A stretch of 37,380 bases of DNA, taken from NCBI GenBank assembly GCA_945860515.1, contig CAMARI010000006.1, positions 1 to 37,380 on the forward strand. The letters are read 5' to 3'. A model generated the notes under the pieces. That model was given only the letters and a program-made list of their open reading frames with translations, searched no databases and was not told the DNA's origin. Of the stretch, positions 16,625 through 25,622 are shown one piece after another. The position numbers and the translations under genes were made by a program. Within the stretch, counting starts at the first letter, position 1, and each line of letters begins with the position of its first letter. The DNA is from Polaromonas sp. YR568 (lineage in GTDB: Bacteria > Pseudomonadota > Gammaproteobacteria > Burkholderiales > Burkholderiaceae_C).

Positions 16625-16861
16625 TTCTTGCTTTTGACCTTGCTTTTGAATGTGATGTTGACCCGGCGCAGGCTGTGCTGTGGCGGCTCCCAGCAGCTTG
16701 CTGAATTCGGTCAATCCCGATGTACCCAGGCCAGGACAACATTTTTGAGCGTGCTGAGATTATTTTCAAATCTCATGCGGTAGCTTCAGTAAAAACTCTA
16801 ACCTGCCCTACTGCTTTTGACTTGCAACCGGCAAGTCAGAGCCCACAGAGATAATGCAGCG

Positions 16862-17437
16862 ATGACCCTTCCAACACATGAGCCCCGTGCGCAGCCTCAG
16901 TCACTGACCGATCTGTTTGTATCTTTCAGCCTGCTGGCTTTGCAGGGTTTTGGCGGTGTTCTGACGGTTGTCCAGCGTGAGCTGGTCGAGAAAAAACGCT
17001 GGATGACGCGGGAAGAATTTGTCGAGGAATGGGCGGTAGCGCAAATCATGCCAGGACCGAATGTGGTGAATCTGTCATTGATGATTGGCGCACGTTACTT
17101 TGGTTTTAAGGGCGCGATGGCGGCGCTTGCAGGCATGCTGACCGCGCCACTGGTGATTGTGCTGCTGCTGGCGCTGGTGTATGCACAGTTTGCAGGCCAC
17201 CCTGGTGTGCAGGGTGCGCTGCGGGGGATGTCGGCCGTGGCGGCAGGCTTGATAACGGCAACCGGTTTAAAGCTGGTTGGCGCGCTGCAAAAAAACGTGC
17301 TGGGCTGGCCCCTGTGCATCGCTCTGGGCGTGCTGTGCTTTGTGGCCATTGCACTGCTGCGCTGGCCGCTGGCGTATGTGTTGCTGGGGCTGGGCGTTGC
17401 GGCCTGCACACTGGCCTACCGAAGACTTGAGCCATGA
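16862..17437 (+). CDS. Short-chain chromate transporter subunit (CHR, N-terminal type)
   Basis: SLTDLFVSFSLLALQGFGGVLTVVQRELVEKKRWMTREEFVEEWAVAQIMPGPNVVNLSLMIGARYFGFKGAMAALAGML. Confidence 0.9.
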   Translation: MTLPTHEPRAQPQSLTDLFVSFSLLALQGFGGVLTVVQRELVEKKRWMTREEFVEEWAVAQIMPGPNVVNLSLMIGARYFGFKGAMAALAGMLTAPLVIVLLLALVYAQFAGHPGVQGALRGMSAVAAGLITATGLKLVGALQKNVLGWPLCIALGVLCFVAIALLRWPLAYVLLGLGVAACTLAYRRLEP

Positions 17438-18042
17438 CCCCAACGTCACAACTGGCGCCTGAGCTGGCACCTCAGCTGCTGCTGGCCTGGCAAGACTGGG
17501 CATCCCTGTTTATTCATTACCTGTCGCTGTCCTTGCTGGCGATTGGCGGGGCGATCTCCACCGCATCAGACATGCACCGCTTTCTGGTGGACGAGCAGCA
17601 CTGGCTGACCGATGCACAGTTCAATGCCTCCATTGCAATCGCGCAAGCTGCGCCGGGGCCGAATGTGCTCTTCATTGCCCTGATGGGCTGGAATGTGGGC
17701 CTGAACGCTGGCGGCATGCTGACGGGCCTGCTCGGCGTTTTCACTGCCATGCTGGGCATGTTGATACCGAGTACCACGTTGACTTATCTGGCGGCGCAGT
17801 GGGGCCACCGCAACCGCGAGCTGCGGGCCGTGCGTGCCTTCAAGCAAGGAATGGCGCCGATCGTGGTGGCGTTGCTGATCGCCATCGGCTGGGTGCTGAC
17901 AGCCGCCAATGGCAGCGGCATGAACAACTGGCCGGTCTGGCTGTTGACGGCACTGACCACCCTGATCGTCTGGCGCAGCAAAATCCATTTGTTGTGGCTG
18001 CTGGGCGCTGGTGCCCTGCTGGGCTGGTTTGGGCTGGTTTGA
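17434..18042 (+). CDS. Short-chain chromate transporter subunit (CHR, C-terminal type)
   Basis: LSLLAIGGAISTASDMHRFLVDEQHWLTDAQFNASIAIAQAAPGPNVLFIALMGWNVGLNAGGMLTGLLGVF; ATGA overlap with the preceding gene. Confidence 0.9.
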   Translation: MTPTSQLAPELAPQLLLAWQDWASLFIHYLSLSLLAIGGAISTASDMHRFLVDEQHWLTDAQFNASIAIAQAAPGPNVLFIALMGWNVGLNAGGMLTGLLGVFTAMLGMLIPSTTLTYLAAQWGHRNRELRAVRAFKQGMAPIVVALLIAIGWVLTAANGSGMNNWPVWLLTALTTLIVWRSKIHLLWLLGAGALLGWFGLV

Positions 18043-18113
18043 CGACAACGCAGGTCACACCGAAAAAAATTAACACTTAGATACAATTCCGTGGAAATCG
18101 ATAAGGGATCTCC

Positions 18114-20258
18114 ATGCAAGGCAACGTCAGCGAAACCATCTATTCCGCCGTTCCCCTCTTTGATGTGGTGGTCACCATGCCATCCACGGCCAAGCTACAA
18201 ACCATTCAGGAGCTCGCCGCCACCCAGGCCGGCATGCCGCCCGACCGGGTAGAGCGCCTGATCAAGGTCTTGCGTAGCTCGCCTCATGCCAAGGTCGGTT
18301 CAGCCATCACACTGGAGCTCGCAGAAGAAGAAAAAATCAGATTCTCCAAAGCGGGGCTGTTGGTTGACATCACCCCAGTGTTAACGCTTCAAACCACCAC
18401 GTCAGGCAGCTTCGACGGGAAGGAAACTTGCCCTGCCTGCGGTAAGCGCTCTGTGATGCCCGCAAATCGCCAATGTCCTTCGTGCGGCGTTTTTGTTGAA
18501 AAGCTGACCGACGACTACCTGCTCAGGAAAAAGCTGACGGAGCATGAGCATGAGTTGATGGAGTTACAACGGGTCCAAGCCGCCATGAACGCAGAGAAAA
18601 GCGCGCGTGAGTCGGTCGAAGCCGCCATACGCGAGCAGATCAAACAAGAATTTGAAAAAAAGTACGGCCTGAGCAAGGGCAGTCTGATCCAAGGCAAGTC
18701 AGGTTTTTTGATTGGTGTCGCGCTGGCCGCGCTGGCTGGCTTGGCATACATGGGTGAAACAGGCGTCACCATTGCAGGGTTGTCGCTGCCCTGGGGCAAA
18801 AAAGAGACAGTTGAGGCCACCGACATGAGTGCAGCGTGCCTGAAGGATGCAGAAACAAAAGGCTTGACGATTGGTGCCATGTCGGAGCGGGTGGGCCAAA
18901 AAGACACGGTTGCTGCCGCCAACATCAGCGCATCGAGCCCACAGCAAGCATCTGGCGGTGCCTCGGCAGTCGGCGAGCGGACAGGCGACGTGGACATAGA
19001 TGACCCGCTGATTCAAGCCGCAGGCGGCAAAAGGACGGGTGCGAAAGGCCTGACGATACAAGAGGCTGTGGCAGCCGCCAATGTTTTGGGTAAATCTGTG
19101 GGCAATACCACCGCTGAACGTGCACTCGCAGGGGCAGCACCTGCTGGAGGCGCGAACGCCGGCAAGGCACAAGCTGGGGGCAGCGCCAGCACAGGGGGCG
19201 CGGCTGGTGCGGGCGGCGCAGCAGCGCCCCTGGCAGGTCCAGCGGCTTTACCAAAACAGACCCGACAAGTGCTGACGGCCGAATTTGCCACTGTGCTGGC
19301 CGACCTGGGCCAGGGCGCGCGGGCCAGGGAAGTGCTGCGTTCACTGGGTGCCAGCATCGAGCCTGCCGCCGATGCGAAAGCTGTTGTGGCCTTTCAGGCG
19401 GCACAGCTAAAAGCCCACGCCTGGGCTGTGCGGGGTATGGACAGCGCACAAGCCCGGCAGGCCGCAGACGACCTGAAAACAAAAACACAGGCCATCGCCA
19501 ATGCGCAGGAGCGTGCGCGTTTGCAAGGTGCAGTGGCGGCTATTCTGAGCCGCAGCACACAGCTACCTGTCGCGGTGCCGCGCCAGTTTTTGTCAATGGC
19601 AGCCGAATCACTGAAGGCGGTGAGCGGCCAGGGCTCGGCTGTGCTGGGGGATTTGGCGGTGTCCACGGCGGAAGTGTTTTTGCATGAAACCACAGCCGGA
19701 GCCAAGTCCGGCGCTTGGTCTAAAGCCAAAGCAGGTGCGGCCCAGATAGAAGACCTGCTCAAACAAGCACCTGATGCCTGGGCTCAGGCTAACCTGTACG
19801 CGGTAGACCACCAGGCCAAGCTGCAAACCGGCCAGCCCGACAAGGCCAACAAAAGTCTGGAAGCGTCTTTGGCGTTGGCCGCCAAAAACAACAACCTGCT
19901 GGAACGCGCCATCTGGTTGCGCAACATTGCCAGGCTGTCTGACGCGGCAACGCAGGAGCAGTTTGATGTGGCTACGGCCGCCCTGCTGGCCCAACTGGGC
20001 AGCAAGGCGGGCTTGGAAAAGGCGAAGGCGCTGACCGAGCTGTCGCTGCTGTACACCGCTGCAGGTTTGCCTGCCAAGTCGTCCCAGTACCGCACTCTGG
20101 TGCAGTCCACCTCTGGCCTGAGCGCTGCTGACACCACCGCCATCAACACCGACCTGGTGGTACGGGGCGATATGGCCATGGCCAAAATGCTGCATGGCCT
20201 GGGGCGCTATGCAGAGGCCGAAGCCCTGCTGCAGCGCGTCGGCGCTTACCTCTTTTAA
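18114..20258 (+). CDS. Uncharacterised 714-aa membrane protein: L7/L12-CTD-like N-terminus, zinc ribbon, coiled coil, single TM, Gly/Ala linker, helical (TPR-like) C-terminus
   Basis: CPACGKRSVMPANRQCPSCG zinc ribbon; TM GFLIGVALAALAGLAYM; linker AGGANAGKAQAGGSASTGGAAGAGGAAAPLAG; C-terminal helical repeats. Long ORF with consistent codon bias. Confidence 0.85.
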   Translation: MQGNVSETIYSAVPLFDVVVTMPSTAKLQTIQELAATQAGMPPDRVERLIKVLRSSPHAKVGSAITLELAEEEKIRFSKAGLLVDITPVLTLQTTTSGSFDGKETCPACGKRSVMPANRQCPSCGVFVEKLTDDYLLRKKLTEHEHELMELQRVQAAMNAEKSARESVEAAIREQIKQEFEKKYGLSKGSLIQGKSGFLIGVALAALAGLAYMGETGVTIAGLSLPWGKKETVEATDMSAACLKDAETKGLTIGAMSERVGQKDTVAAANISASSPQQASGGASAVGERTGDVDIDDPLIQAAGGKRTGAKGLTIQEAVAAANVLGKSVGNTTAERALAGAAPAGGANAGKAQAGGSASTGGAAGAGGAAAPLAGPAALPKQTRQVLTAEFATVLADLGQGARAREVLRSLGASIEPAADAKAVVAFQAAQLKAHAWAVRGMDSAQARQAADDLKTKTQAIANAQERARLQGAVAAILSRSTQLPVAVPRQFLSMAAESLKAVSGQGSAVLGDLAVSTAEVFLHETTAGAKSGAWSKAKAGAAQIEDLLKQAPDAWAQANLYAVDHQAKLQTGQPDKANKSLEASLALAAKNNNLLERAIWLRNIARLSDAATQEQFDVATAALLAQLGSKAGLEKAKALTELSLLYTAAGLPAKSSQYRTLVQSTSGLSAADTTAINTDLVVRGDMAMAKMLHGLGRYAEAEALLQRVGAYLF

Positions 20259-20264
20259 AACTGT

Positions 20265-21020
20265 TTATGCCTGGCGGCGCTGCCTGAGCGCCTCATACAA
20301 ACAAACGCCGCTGGCCACGGACACGTTCAGGCTCTCAACCGCGCCAAGCATCGGAATGCTGACCAGCTGGTCGCAGGTCTTGCGGGTCAACTGGCGCATG
20401 CCCTCGCCTTCGGCGCCCAGGACCAGCGCCACCGGGCCCTTGAGGTCGACGTCATAGATGGTTTTCTCGGCATCGTCAGACGTGCCTATGCACCAGATAT
20501 TGCGCTCTTTCAACTCGCCCAGCGTGCGTGCCAGGTTGGTGACCATGAAGTAAGGCATGGTTTCAGCGGCACCGCTGGCCACCTTGGACACGATGGCACT
20601 GATGCCTGCCGCATGGTCTTTGGGGGCGATCACAGCATGCGCGCCCGCACCGTCGGCCACCCGCAGACAAGCCCCCAGGTTGTGCGGGTCGGTCACGCCG
20701 TCCAGCACCAGCAGCAAAGGGTTTTTAACGCCCGAGGCCTCCAGGTTTTCAAGCAGCTCATCGAGCGAGGTGACTTGCGCCAGCGCATCAACCCTTGCCA
20801 CCACGCCCTGATGACCGTGGCTGCCGCACATCTTGGCCAAGCGCAGCCCGTCAGATTCGACCAGTTTGATGCCGCTGTCACGCGCCCGATCCAGAAAAGA
20901 GCGCATGCGCAGGTCACGCCGCTGAACGTCGTAAAACACTTCGAAGACAGACTTGGGGGCGGTTTTGATGCGCACGCCGACAGCGTGGAAACCGAAAAGA
21001 TTTTTGGAAGAAGAGGACAT
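20265..21020 (-). CDS. rlmB: 23S rRNA (guanosine-2'-O-)-methyltransferase RlmB
   Basis: FGFHAVGVRIK...LLLVLDGVTDPHNLGACLRVADGAGAHAVIAPKDHAAGISAIVSKVASGAAE...VALVLGAEGEGMRQLTRKTCDQLVSIPMLGAVESLNVSVASGVCLYEALRQR. Confidence 0.95.
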   Translation of the reverse strand: MSSSSKNLFGFHAVGVRIKTAPKSVFEVFYDVQRRDLRMRSFLDRARDSGIKLVESDGLRLAKMCGSHGHQGVVARVDALAQVTSLDELLENLEASGVKNPLLLVLDGVTDPHNLGACLRVADGAGAHAVIAPKDHAAGISAIVSKVASGAAETMPYFMVTNLARTLGELKERNIWCIGTSDDAEKTIYDVDLKGPVALVLGAEGEGMRQLTRKTCDQLVSIPMLGAVESLNVSVASGVCLYEALRQRRQA

Positions 21021-21055
21021 GCGCTGATTATCGACGCATGATGTAGCTGACTCGC

Positions 21056-21115
21056 CTGCTATTTAAAAAATAGCTACGTGCCTTTGAAAACGTTAGGCTG
21101 GGGCTACATTGATCC
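21056..21115 (+). repeat. Dispersed ~60-bp repeat, copy D
   Basis: CTGCTATTTAAAAAATAGCTACGTGCCTTTGAAAACGTTAGGCTGGGGC; GCTATTT-AAA-AAATAGC palindrome. Confidence 0.7.
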
Positions 21116-21117
21116 CC

Positions 21118-21822
21118 TCAATCGAGCTTGATTTGCCCGGCCTCAATCACAATCCGCCGCTCGCAGCGCGCGGCAATAGCCTTGTCGTGCGTGACCAGCA
21201 CCAGCGTCGTGCCTAACTCGCGGTTCAACTCAAACATCAGTTGCATCACCGTCTCGCCGGTTGCAAAGTCCAGGCTGCCAGTAGGTTCATCGGCCAGCAA
21301 CACGGCCGGTTGCACCACAAAGGCCCGGGCCAGCGCCACTCTTTGCTGCTCGCCGCCGGACAGCACCTTGGGATAATGCGCCAGTCGTTCGCCCAGGCCA
21401 ACGCGCTTGAGCATTTCTGTGGCCAGCGTGCGGGCGTTTTTGGTGCCAGACAATTCCAGCGGCAGCATGACGTTTTCAAGCGCCGTCAAGTTGCCCATCA
21501 ACTGAAAGCTTTGGAACACAAAACCCACTTTTTGGGCGCGCAGTGCGGCCCGGTCATCTTCGCTGATCGTAAAAATGTCCTGGCCCGCCAGGCGCACCGT
21601 ACCACTGGTGGGCGTATCCAGCCCGGCAATGATGGACAGCAGTGTGCTTTTGCCTGACCCTGATGCGCCGACAATGGCTGCGGTCTCGCGTGGGGCAAGA
21701 GCAAAATCAATATCGCGCAGAATGGTCAAGGTGCCTGTCGAGTCGCTGACTGACTTGAAAATATGCTGAACGGCAACAATTGAATCGCTGCAAACCAAGC
21801 CAGAAACTTCAGAAACAGACAT
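21118..21822 (-). CDS. ABC transporter ATP-binding protein (LolD/YbbA-like, tesA-associated)
   Basis: Walker A GASGSGKST, LSGGEQQRVALARAF, Walker B LLADEPTGSLD. Start trimmed to MSVSEV; the long N-terminal part of the 402-aa ORF is antisense to tesA. Confidence 0.92.
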   Translation of the reverse strand: MSVSEVSGLVCSDSIVAVQHIFKSVSDSTGTLTILRDIDFALAPRETAAIVGASGSGKSTLLSIIAGLDTPTSGTVRLAGQDIFTISEDDRAALRAQKVGFVFQSFQLMGNLTALENVMLPLELSGTKNARTLATEMLKRVGLGERLAHYPKVLSGGEQQRVALARAFVVQPAVLLADEPTGSLDFATGETVMQLMFELNRELGTTLVLVTHDKAIAARCERRIVIEAGQIKLD

Positions 21823-22540
21823 GACAACCCTATTAAAAAACTTTGAATCGAATGCCTCGCATTCTTTTAATGACTTTACCAAGCTATGGTTGCAGCTTGC
21901 GGCGAAAGGTCTAATCGCCATACTGGCGCTGCTAGCCTTTTCAACGTTGGTGACGCTGGCCCTGCCGGCACGGGCGGTAGGCACCGACATCATTTTGGTG
22001 GTCGGTGATTCACTGAGTGCTGAATACGGCTTAAAGCGGGGCACAGGCTGGGTAACCTTGCTGGAACAGCAATTGGCCACTGACAAGAAAGCCGTCAAAG
22101 TCATCAATGCCAGCATCAGCGGCGACACCACCTCGGGGGGACGCTCGCGCATGGGTGCGCTGCTGACTGCGTACAAGCCCACTGTGGTGGTGATTGAGCT
22201 GGGTGGTAACGATGCGCTGCGCGGCCTGCCGCTTGACATGACCGAGGCCAATCTGGCGGCAATGATACAAGCGGCCAAAAAAGTGGGTGCCAAAGTGCTG
22301 CTGCTGGGCATGCAGGTACCTCCCAATTACGGCGGTGCGTATGGCGCGACTTTCTCGGGACTGTTCACCAAGGTGGCAAAGGCTGAAAACGTTGCGTTGA
22401 TACCATTCTTTTTAAAAGGCGTCGCTGATGTCCCCGATGTCGCCAGCCAGTTTCAGGCTGACCGCATCCACCCCAACGAGCAGGCGCAGCCCAAAATGCT
22501 TGCAAATGTGTGGCCTGAATTGAAAAAGCTCCTCCGATGA
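21821..22540 (+). CDS. tesA: Arylesterase / lysophospholipase TesA-like SGNH hydrolase
   Basis: IILVVGDSLSAEYGLKRGTGW...NASISGDTTSGGRSRM...VIELGGNDALRGLP...DRIHPNEQAQ; signal-peptide-like N-terminus. Confidence 0.9.
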   Translation: MTTLLKNFESNASHSFNDFTKLWLQLAAKGLIAILALLAFSTLVTLALPARAVGTDIILVVGDSLSAEYGLKRGTGWVTLLEQQLATDKKAVKVINASISGDTTSGGRSRMGALLTAYKPTVVVIELGGNDALRGLPLDMTEANLAAMIQAAKKVGAKVLLLGMQVPPNYGGAYGATFSGLFTKVAKAENVALIPFFLKGVADVPDVASQFQADRIHPNEQAQPKMLANVWPELKKLLR

Positions 22541-23595
22541 GTCTGGTAAAAATGTCAGCCCAGGAGGCATTGAACAGGCTGGACGAATTCTCGGACGTGA
22601 TTGACGCACGCAGCGAAGGCGAATATGCAGAAGACCACTTGCCGGGTGCTGTCAACTGGCCCAGCCTGAACAACGAAGAGCGCAAGCTGGTGGGAACCGA
22701 GTACAAACAGATCAGCGCCTTTGATGCAAAAAAACGCGGCGCTGCACTGGTCGCCAAAAACATCGCACGCCACTTGGAGCGTGATGTGATTGACAAACCA
22801 CGCGACTGGCAGCCGCTGGTGTACTGTTGGCGTGGCGGCAAGCGCAGCGGCTCGCTGGCCCTGATTCTTGACCAGATTGGCTTTAAGGTCACGCTGGTCG
22901 ATGGCGGCTACAAAGCCTTCAGGGCAGCGCTGGTTGAAGCTTTGCCGCAACTGGCCAGCCAGTTTGACTACCGGGTGATTTGCGGCACCACCGGCTCGGG
23001 CAAGACACGCTTGCTGCAAGCCTTGGCCGCACTTGGCGCCCAAGTGCTTGATCTGGAGGCGCTGGCGAATCACCGTTCATCGGTGCTGGGCGTGATTCCT
23101 GGCACACCGCAGCCGACCCAAAAAGCCTATGACAGCCTGATTTGGGCAGCGCTAAGAAGTTTTGATACATCACGGCCCGTCTACATTGAAAGCGAGAGCA
23201 AGAAAGTCGGTAATGTCGCGATACCCGAAGGGCTGATCACCGCCATGCGCGCTGCGCCTTGCCTGCAGCTGGATTTGAGTGAAGATCAGCGGGTGGAACT
23301 GCTGCTCGAAGACTATGATTTTTTCGTCAAGGACGTTGAGTTTTTCTGCGACCGTCTGGGTGCGCTGACGCAGGCACGCGGCAAGGAGGTGGTGACTGGC
23401 TGGCAGACGCGGGCTAGAGTCGGCGACATCGCATCAGTCGTCCGCGAGTTGCTGGTGGATCACTATGACCCGGTGTATTTGCAGTCGATGAAGCGCAATT
23501 TTGCGCAATACCCAGCCAGAACCAGTATTGCACCAGCCAACCGAAGCGTTGAAGCCATGCGGCTACTGGCTCAGAAAATGCTATCGATAAAGTAG
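22537..23595 (+). CDS. mnmH: tRNA 2-selenouridine synthase
   Basis: DVIDARSEGEYAEDHLPGAVNWPSL...VYCWRGGKRSGSLA rhodanese Cys, then GTTGSGKTRLLQAL P-loop domain; ATGA coupling with tesA. Confidence 0.94.
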   Translation: MSLVKMSAQEALNRLDEFSDVIDARSEGEYAEDHLPGAVNWPSLNNEERKLVGTEYKQISAFDAKKRGAALVAKNIARHLERDVIDKPRDWQPLVYCWRGGKRSGSLALILDQIGFKVTLVDGGYKAFRAALVEALPQLASQFDYRVICGTTGSGKTRLLQALAALGAQVLDLEALANHRSSVLGVIPGTPQPTQKAYDSLIWAALRSFDTSRPVYIESESKKVGNVAIPEGLITAMRAAPCLQLDLSEDQRVELLLEDYDFFVKDVEFFCDRLGALTQARGKEVVTGWQTRARVGDIASVVRELLVDHYDPVYLQSMKRNFAQYPARTSIAPANRSVEAMRLLAQKMLSIK

Positions 23596-23645
23596 CTACT
23601 CGCTCAGGTACTGATTGGTCTACAAGCCTTTTTGATGCCGAAAAT
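23576..23645 (+). repeat. Dispersed ~60-bp repeat, copy A (overlaps mnmH 3' end)
   Basis: AAATGCTATCGATAAAGTAGCTACTCGCTCAGGTACTGATTGGTCTACAAGCCTTTTTGATGCC. Confidence 0.75.
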
Positions 23646-23827
23646 CAGGCTTGTGGCTCGGCTGGCGGGGCGCCGTCAGCCGGTGTGTTGCCATCGCCAT
23701 CGGCATCGGTACCGTCTTCAGGCTCGTCAGGTTTGCCTTCGGCTTTGCGTTTGAGCTTGTCTTCTTTTTTACGCTTTTTGGCAAGCTCTTTTTGACGCTT
23801 TTCGTAACCATAATTGGGAGTTGCCAC
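23645..23827 (-). CDS. Small highly charged conserved-type hypothetical protein
   Basis: MATPNYGYEKRQKELAKKRKKEDKLKRKAEGKPDEPEDGTDADGDGNTPADGAPPAEPQA; resembles a small Burkholderiales protein I recall. Confidence 0.65.
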   Translation of the reverse strand: MATPNYGYEKRQKELAKKRKKEDKLKRKAEGKPDEPEDGTDADGDGNTPADGAPPAEPQA

Positions 23828-23871
23828 AGGCTGCTTTCGTTTGAATGTTGCACTAACTGTAATGCATCGCC

Positions 23872-25065
23872 CTAAGACATTTTTGAGAGTGCCTGAGCCA
23901 GGTCAGCCTGCAGGTCTTGTGAGGCCTCCAGCCCGACTGAAAAGCGCACCAAACCGCCTTTGTGGGGCCAGTCGGTGTTGCGCAGCGCGGGGATATCGTA
24001 AGGCGCGCACAAGCTCATGGGCCCTGCCCAGCTGTAACCCAGCTTGAAGAGTTTGAGGCTGTCGCAAAAGCGGTCAACCTGGATCTGGGTGAATTCTGGC
24101 TTGAACACGACACTGAACAGGCAAGCCGCAGCAGTGCAATCACGTTTGAAGGCCTCATGCCCAGGCGAACCAGGCAAAGCAGGGTGAAGCACGGCAGCGA
24201 CCTGAGGCTGGTCTTGCATCGACCTGGCGACGGCACGGGTAGCGGTGTCTTGGGCCGCATAGCGCAGCGCCATCGAGTTCAGCCCGCGCAAAACCAGCTC
24301 GGCATCGTTGCCTGCCACGCCGTAGCCCAGACGCATGTGGCAAAAATGAAGCAGATGATGCAAAGCCTCGTTTTGAGTGACCACCGAGCCCATCAGCACA
24401 TCCGCCCCGCCGCTGGGGTATTTGGTCAGGGCGTGGGCAGAAATATCAGCGCCCAGCGTGAAGGCATTGAACGCGATGCCTGCGCCCCAGGTGTTGTCGA
24501 GTGCGGTGACGATGCCCAGCGGGTGCACGTTGCTGTGGGCTTTGACTGTGGAGACCAGCGCCGGCAAATCAGGAAACTCCAGCGTGATGCTGCCAGGCGC
24601 CTCCAGCCACACCAAGCGCGTTTTTGCGCTAAGTTTGCTGGCCAGGTCTGCCGGGTTCATGGGGTCATACAACCGGTGCGTGATGCCCCACGCCGCCAGC
24701 TCGCCAGTGGCAAACGCTTTGTTGGGGCCATAGGCGTTGTCAGGTATCAACAGCTCGTCGCCCGTCCTGAGCAGTGCCATACCCACCAGTACGACCGCAG
24801 CCAGACCGCTCGGGACGAGGGTACAAAATTGGCCACCTTCCAGCGTGGCGATCCGCTCTTCCAGCAAGAAGGTTGTCGGCGTGCCATGCAGGCCGTAGGT
24901 GTAGCCGGTTTTGTGCTTCCAGTCGCGGGTACGCAGGGCAGCGACGTTTGGGAAGATGACGGTCGAAGCCCGGTGGATGGCGGGCGTCACAGCCTCAAAG
25001 CCGGCGGGTGGCTTGTAGGGGTGGTGGACCAGTGCGGTGGAAAGTTGGGAAGATTTTTCGCTCAT
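23872..25065 (-). CDS. metC: PLP-dependent cystathionine beta-lyase
   Basis: FEAVTPAIHRASTVIFP...YTYGLHGTPTTFLLEERIATLEGG...TALDNTWGAGIAFNAFTLGADISAHALTKYPSGGADVLMGSVV (PLP Lys). Confidence 0.9.
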   Translation of the reverse strand: MSEKSSQLSTALVHHPYKPPAGFEAVTPAIHRASTVIFPNVAALRTRDWKHKTGYTYGLHGTPTTFLLEERIATLEGGQFCTLVPSGLAAVVLVGMALLRTGDELLIPDNAYGPNKAFATGELAAWGITHRLYDPMNPADLASKLSAKTRLVWLEAPGSITLEFPDLPALVSTVKAHSNVHPLGIVTALDNTWGAGIAFNAFTLGADISAHALTKYPSGGADVLMGSVVTQNEALHHLLHFCHMRLGYGVAGNDAELVLRGLNSMALRYAAQDTATRAVARSMQDQPQVAAVLHPALPGSPGHEAFKRDCTAAACLFSVVFKPEFTQIQVDRFCDSLKLFKLGYSWAGPMSLCAPYDIPALRNTDWPHKGGLVRFSVGLEASQDLQADLAQALSKMS

Positions 25066-25093
25066 CCACAGATATTAACGGCAAGCGTGGGGG

Positions 25094-25618
25094 CTACACC
25101 TTCCATTTGGCAAGCAACTGCGCCGGCGTCAGGGAGTCATAGCTTTCAAACGGCTGATGAATCCACGGGTTGGTGGGCAACAGTTCGACCGAATAATCGC
25201 ACTGGAAGGTGGACACGCCTTTGGTCCAGATCACGGCGCTGCGCAGCTCGGTGATGGGCCGATAGTTGTTTTTCAGCTGGTGAATCACCGCGTTCAGTGT
25301 GTGCCCGGTGTCGGCCAAATCATCAACCAGCAGCACCTTGCCTGCGATTTCGCCTTTGGGCGTGGTGATGAAGCGGGCGATGTCCAACTCGCCTTGGGTG
25401 GTCCCTGCATCAGCACGGTAAGAGCTGGTCGACATGATGGCCAGCGGCTTGTCAAAGATGCGTGACAGGATGTCGCCAGGGCGCATGCCGCCGCGTGCCA
25501 GGCACAAGATGGTGTCAAACTGCCAACCCGACTGGTGGATTTTGATGGCCAGCTTTTCAATCAGGCTGTGGTACTCGTCATAGCTGACGTAGAGATGTTT
25601 GCCGTCTTCTGTCAACAT
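25094..25618 (-). CDS. Phosphoribosyltransferase (xanthine/hypoxanthine type)
   Basis: DTILCLARGGMRPGDILSRIFDKPLAIM...GKVLLVDDLADTGHTL PRPP motif. Confidence 0.88.
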   Translation of the reverse strand: MLTEDGKHLYVSYDEYHSLIEKLAIKIHQSGWQFDTILCLARGGMRPGDILSRIFDKPLAIMSTSSYRADAGTTQGELDIARFITTPKGEIAGKVLLVDDLADTGHTLNAVIHQLKNNYRPITELRSAVIWTKGVSTFQCDYSVELLPTNPWIHQPFESYDSLTPAQLLAKWKV

Positions 25619-25622
25619 ACTT

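Noticed and set aside
18018-18041. Tandem GGGCTGGTTT duplication at the end of the second chr gene
   Set aside because: Only two ~10-bp units encoding LGWFGLV; too small to infer function.
21823-22326. N-terminal extension of the 402-aa minus ORF
   Set aside because: Lies antisense to tesA; the recognisable ABC domain begins after MSVSEV at 21822, so the extension is a spurious open frame.
23962-25254. 430-aa plus-strand ORF
   Set aside because: Antisense to metC and the phosphoribosyltransferase; basic, low-plausibility composition with no domain. A shadow ORF of high-GC coding DNA.
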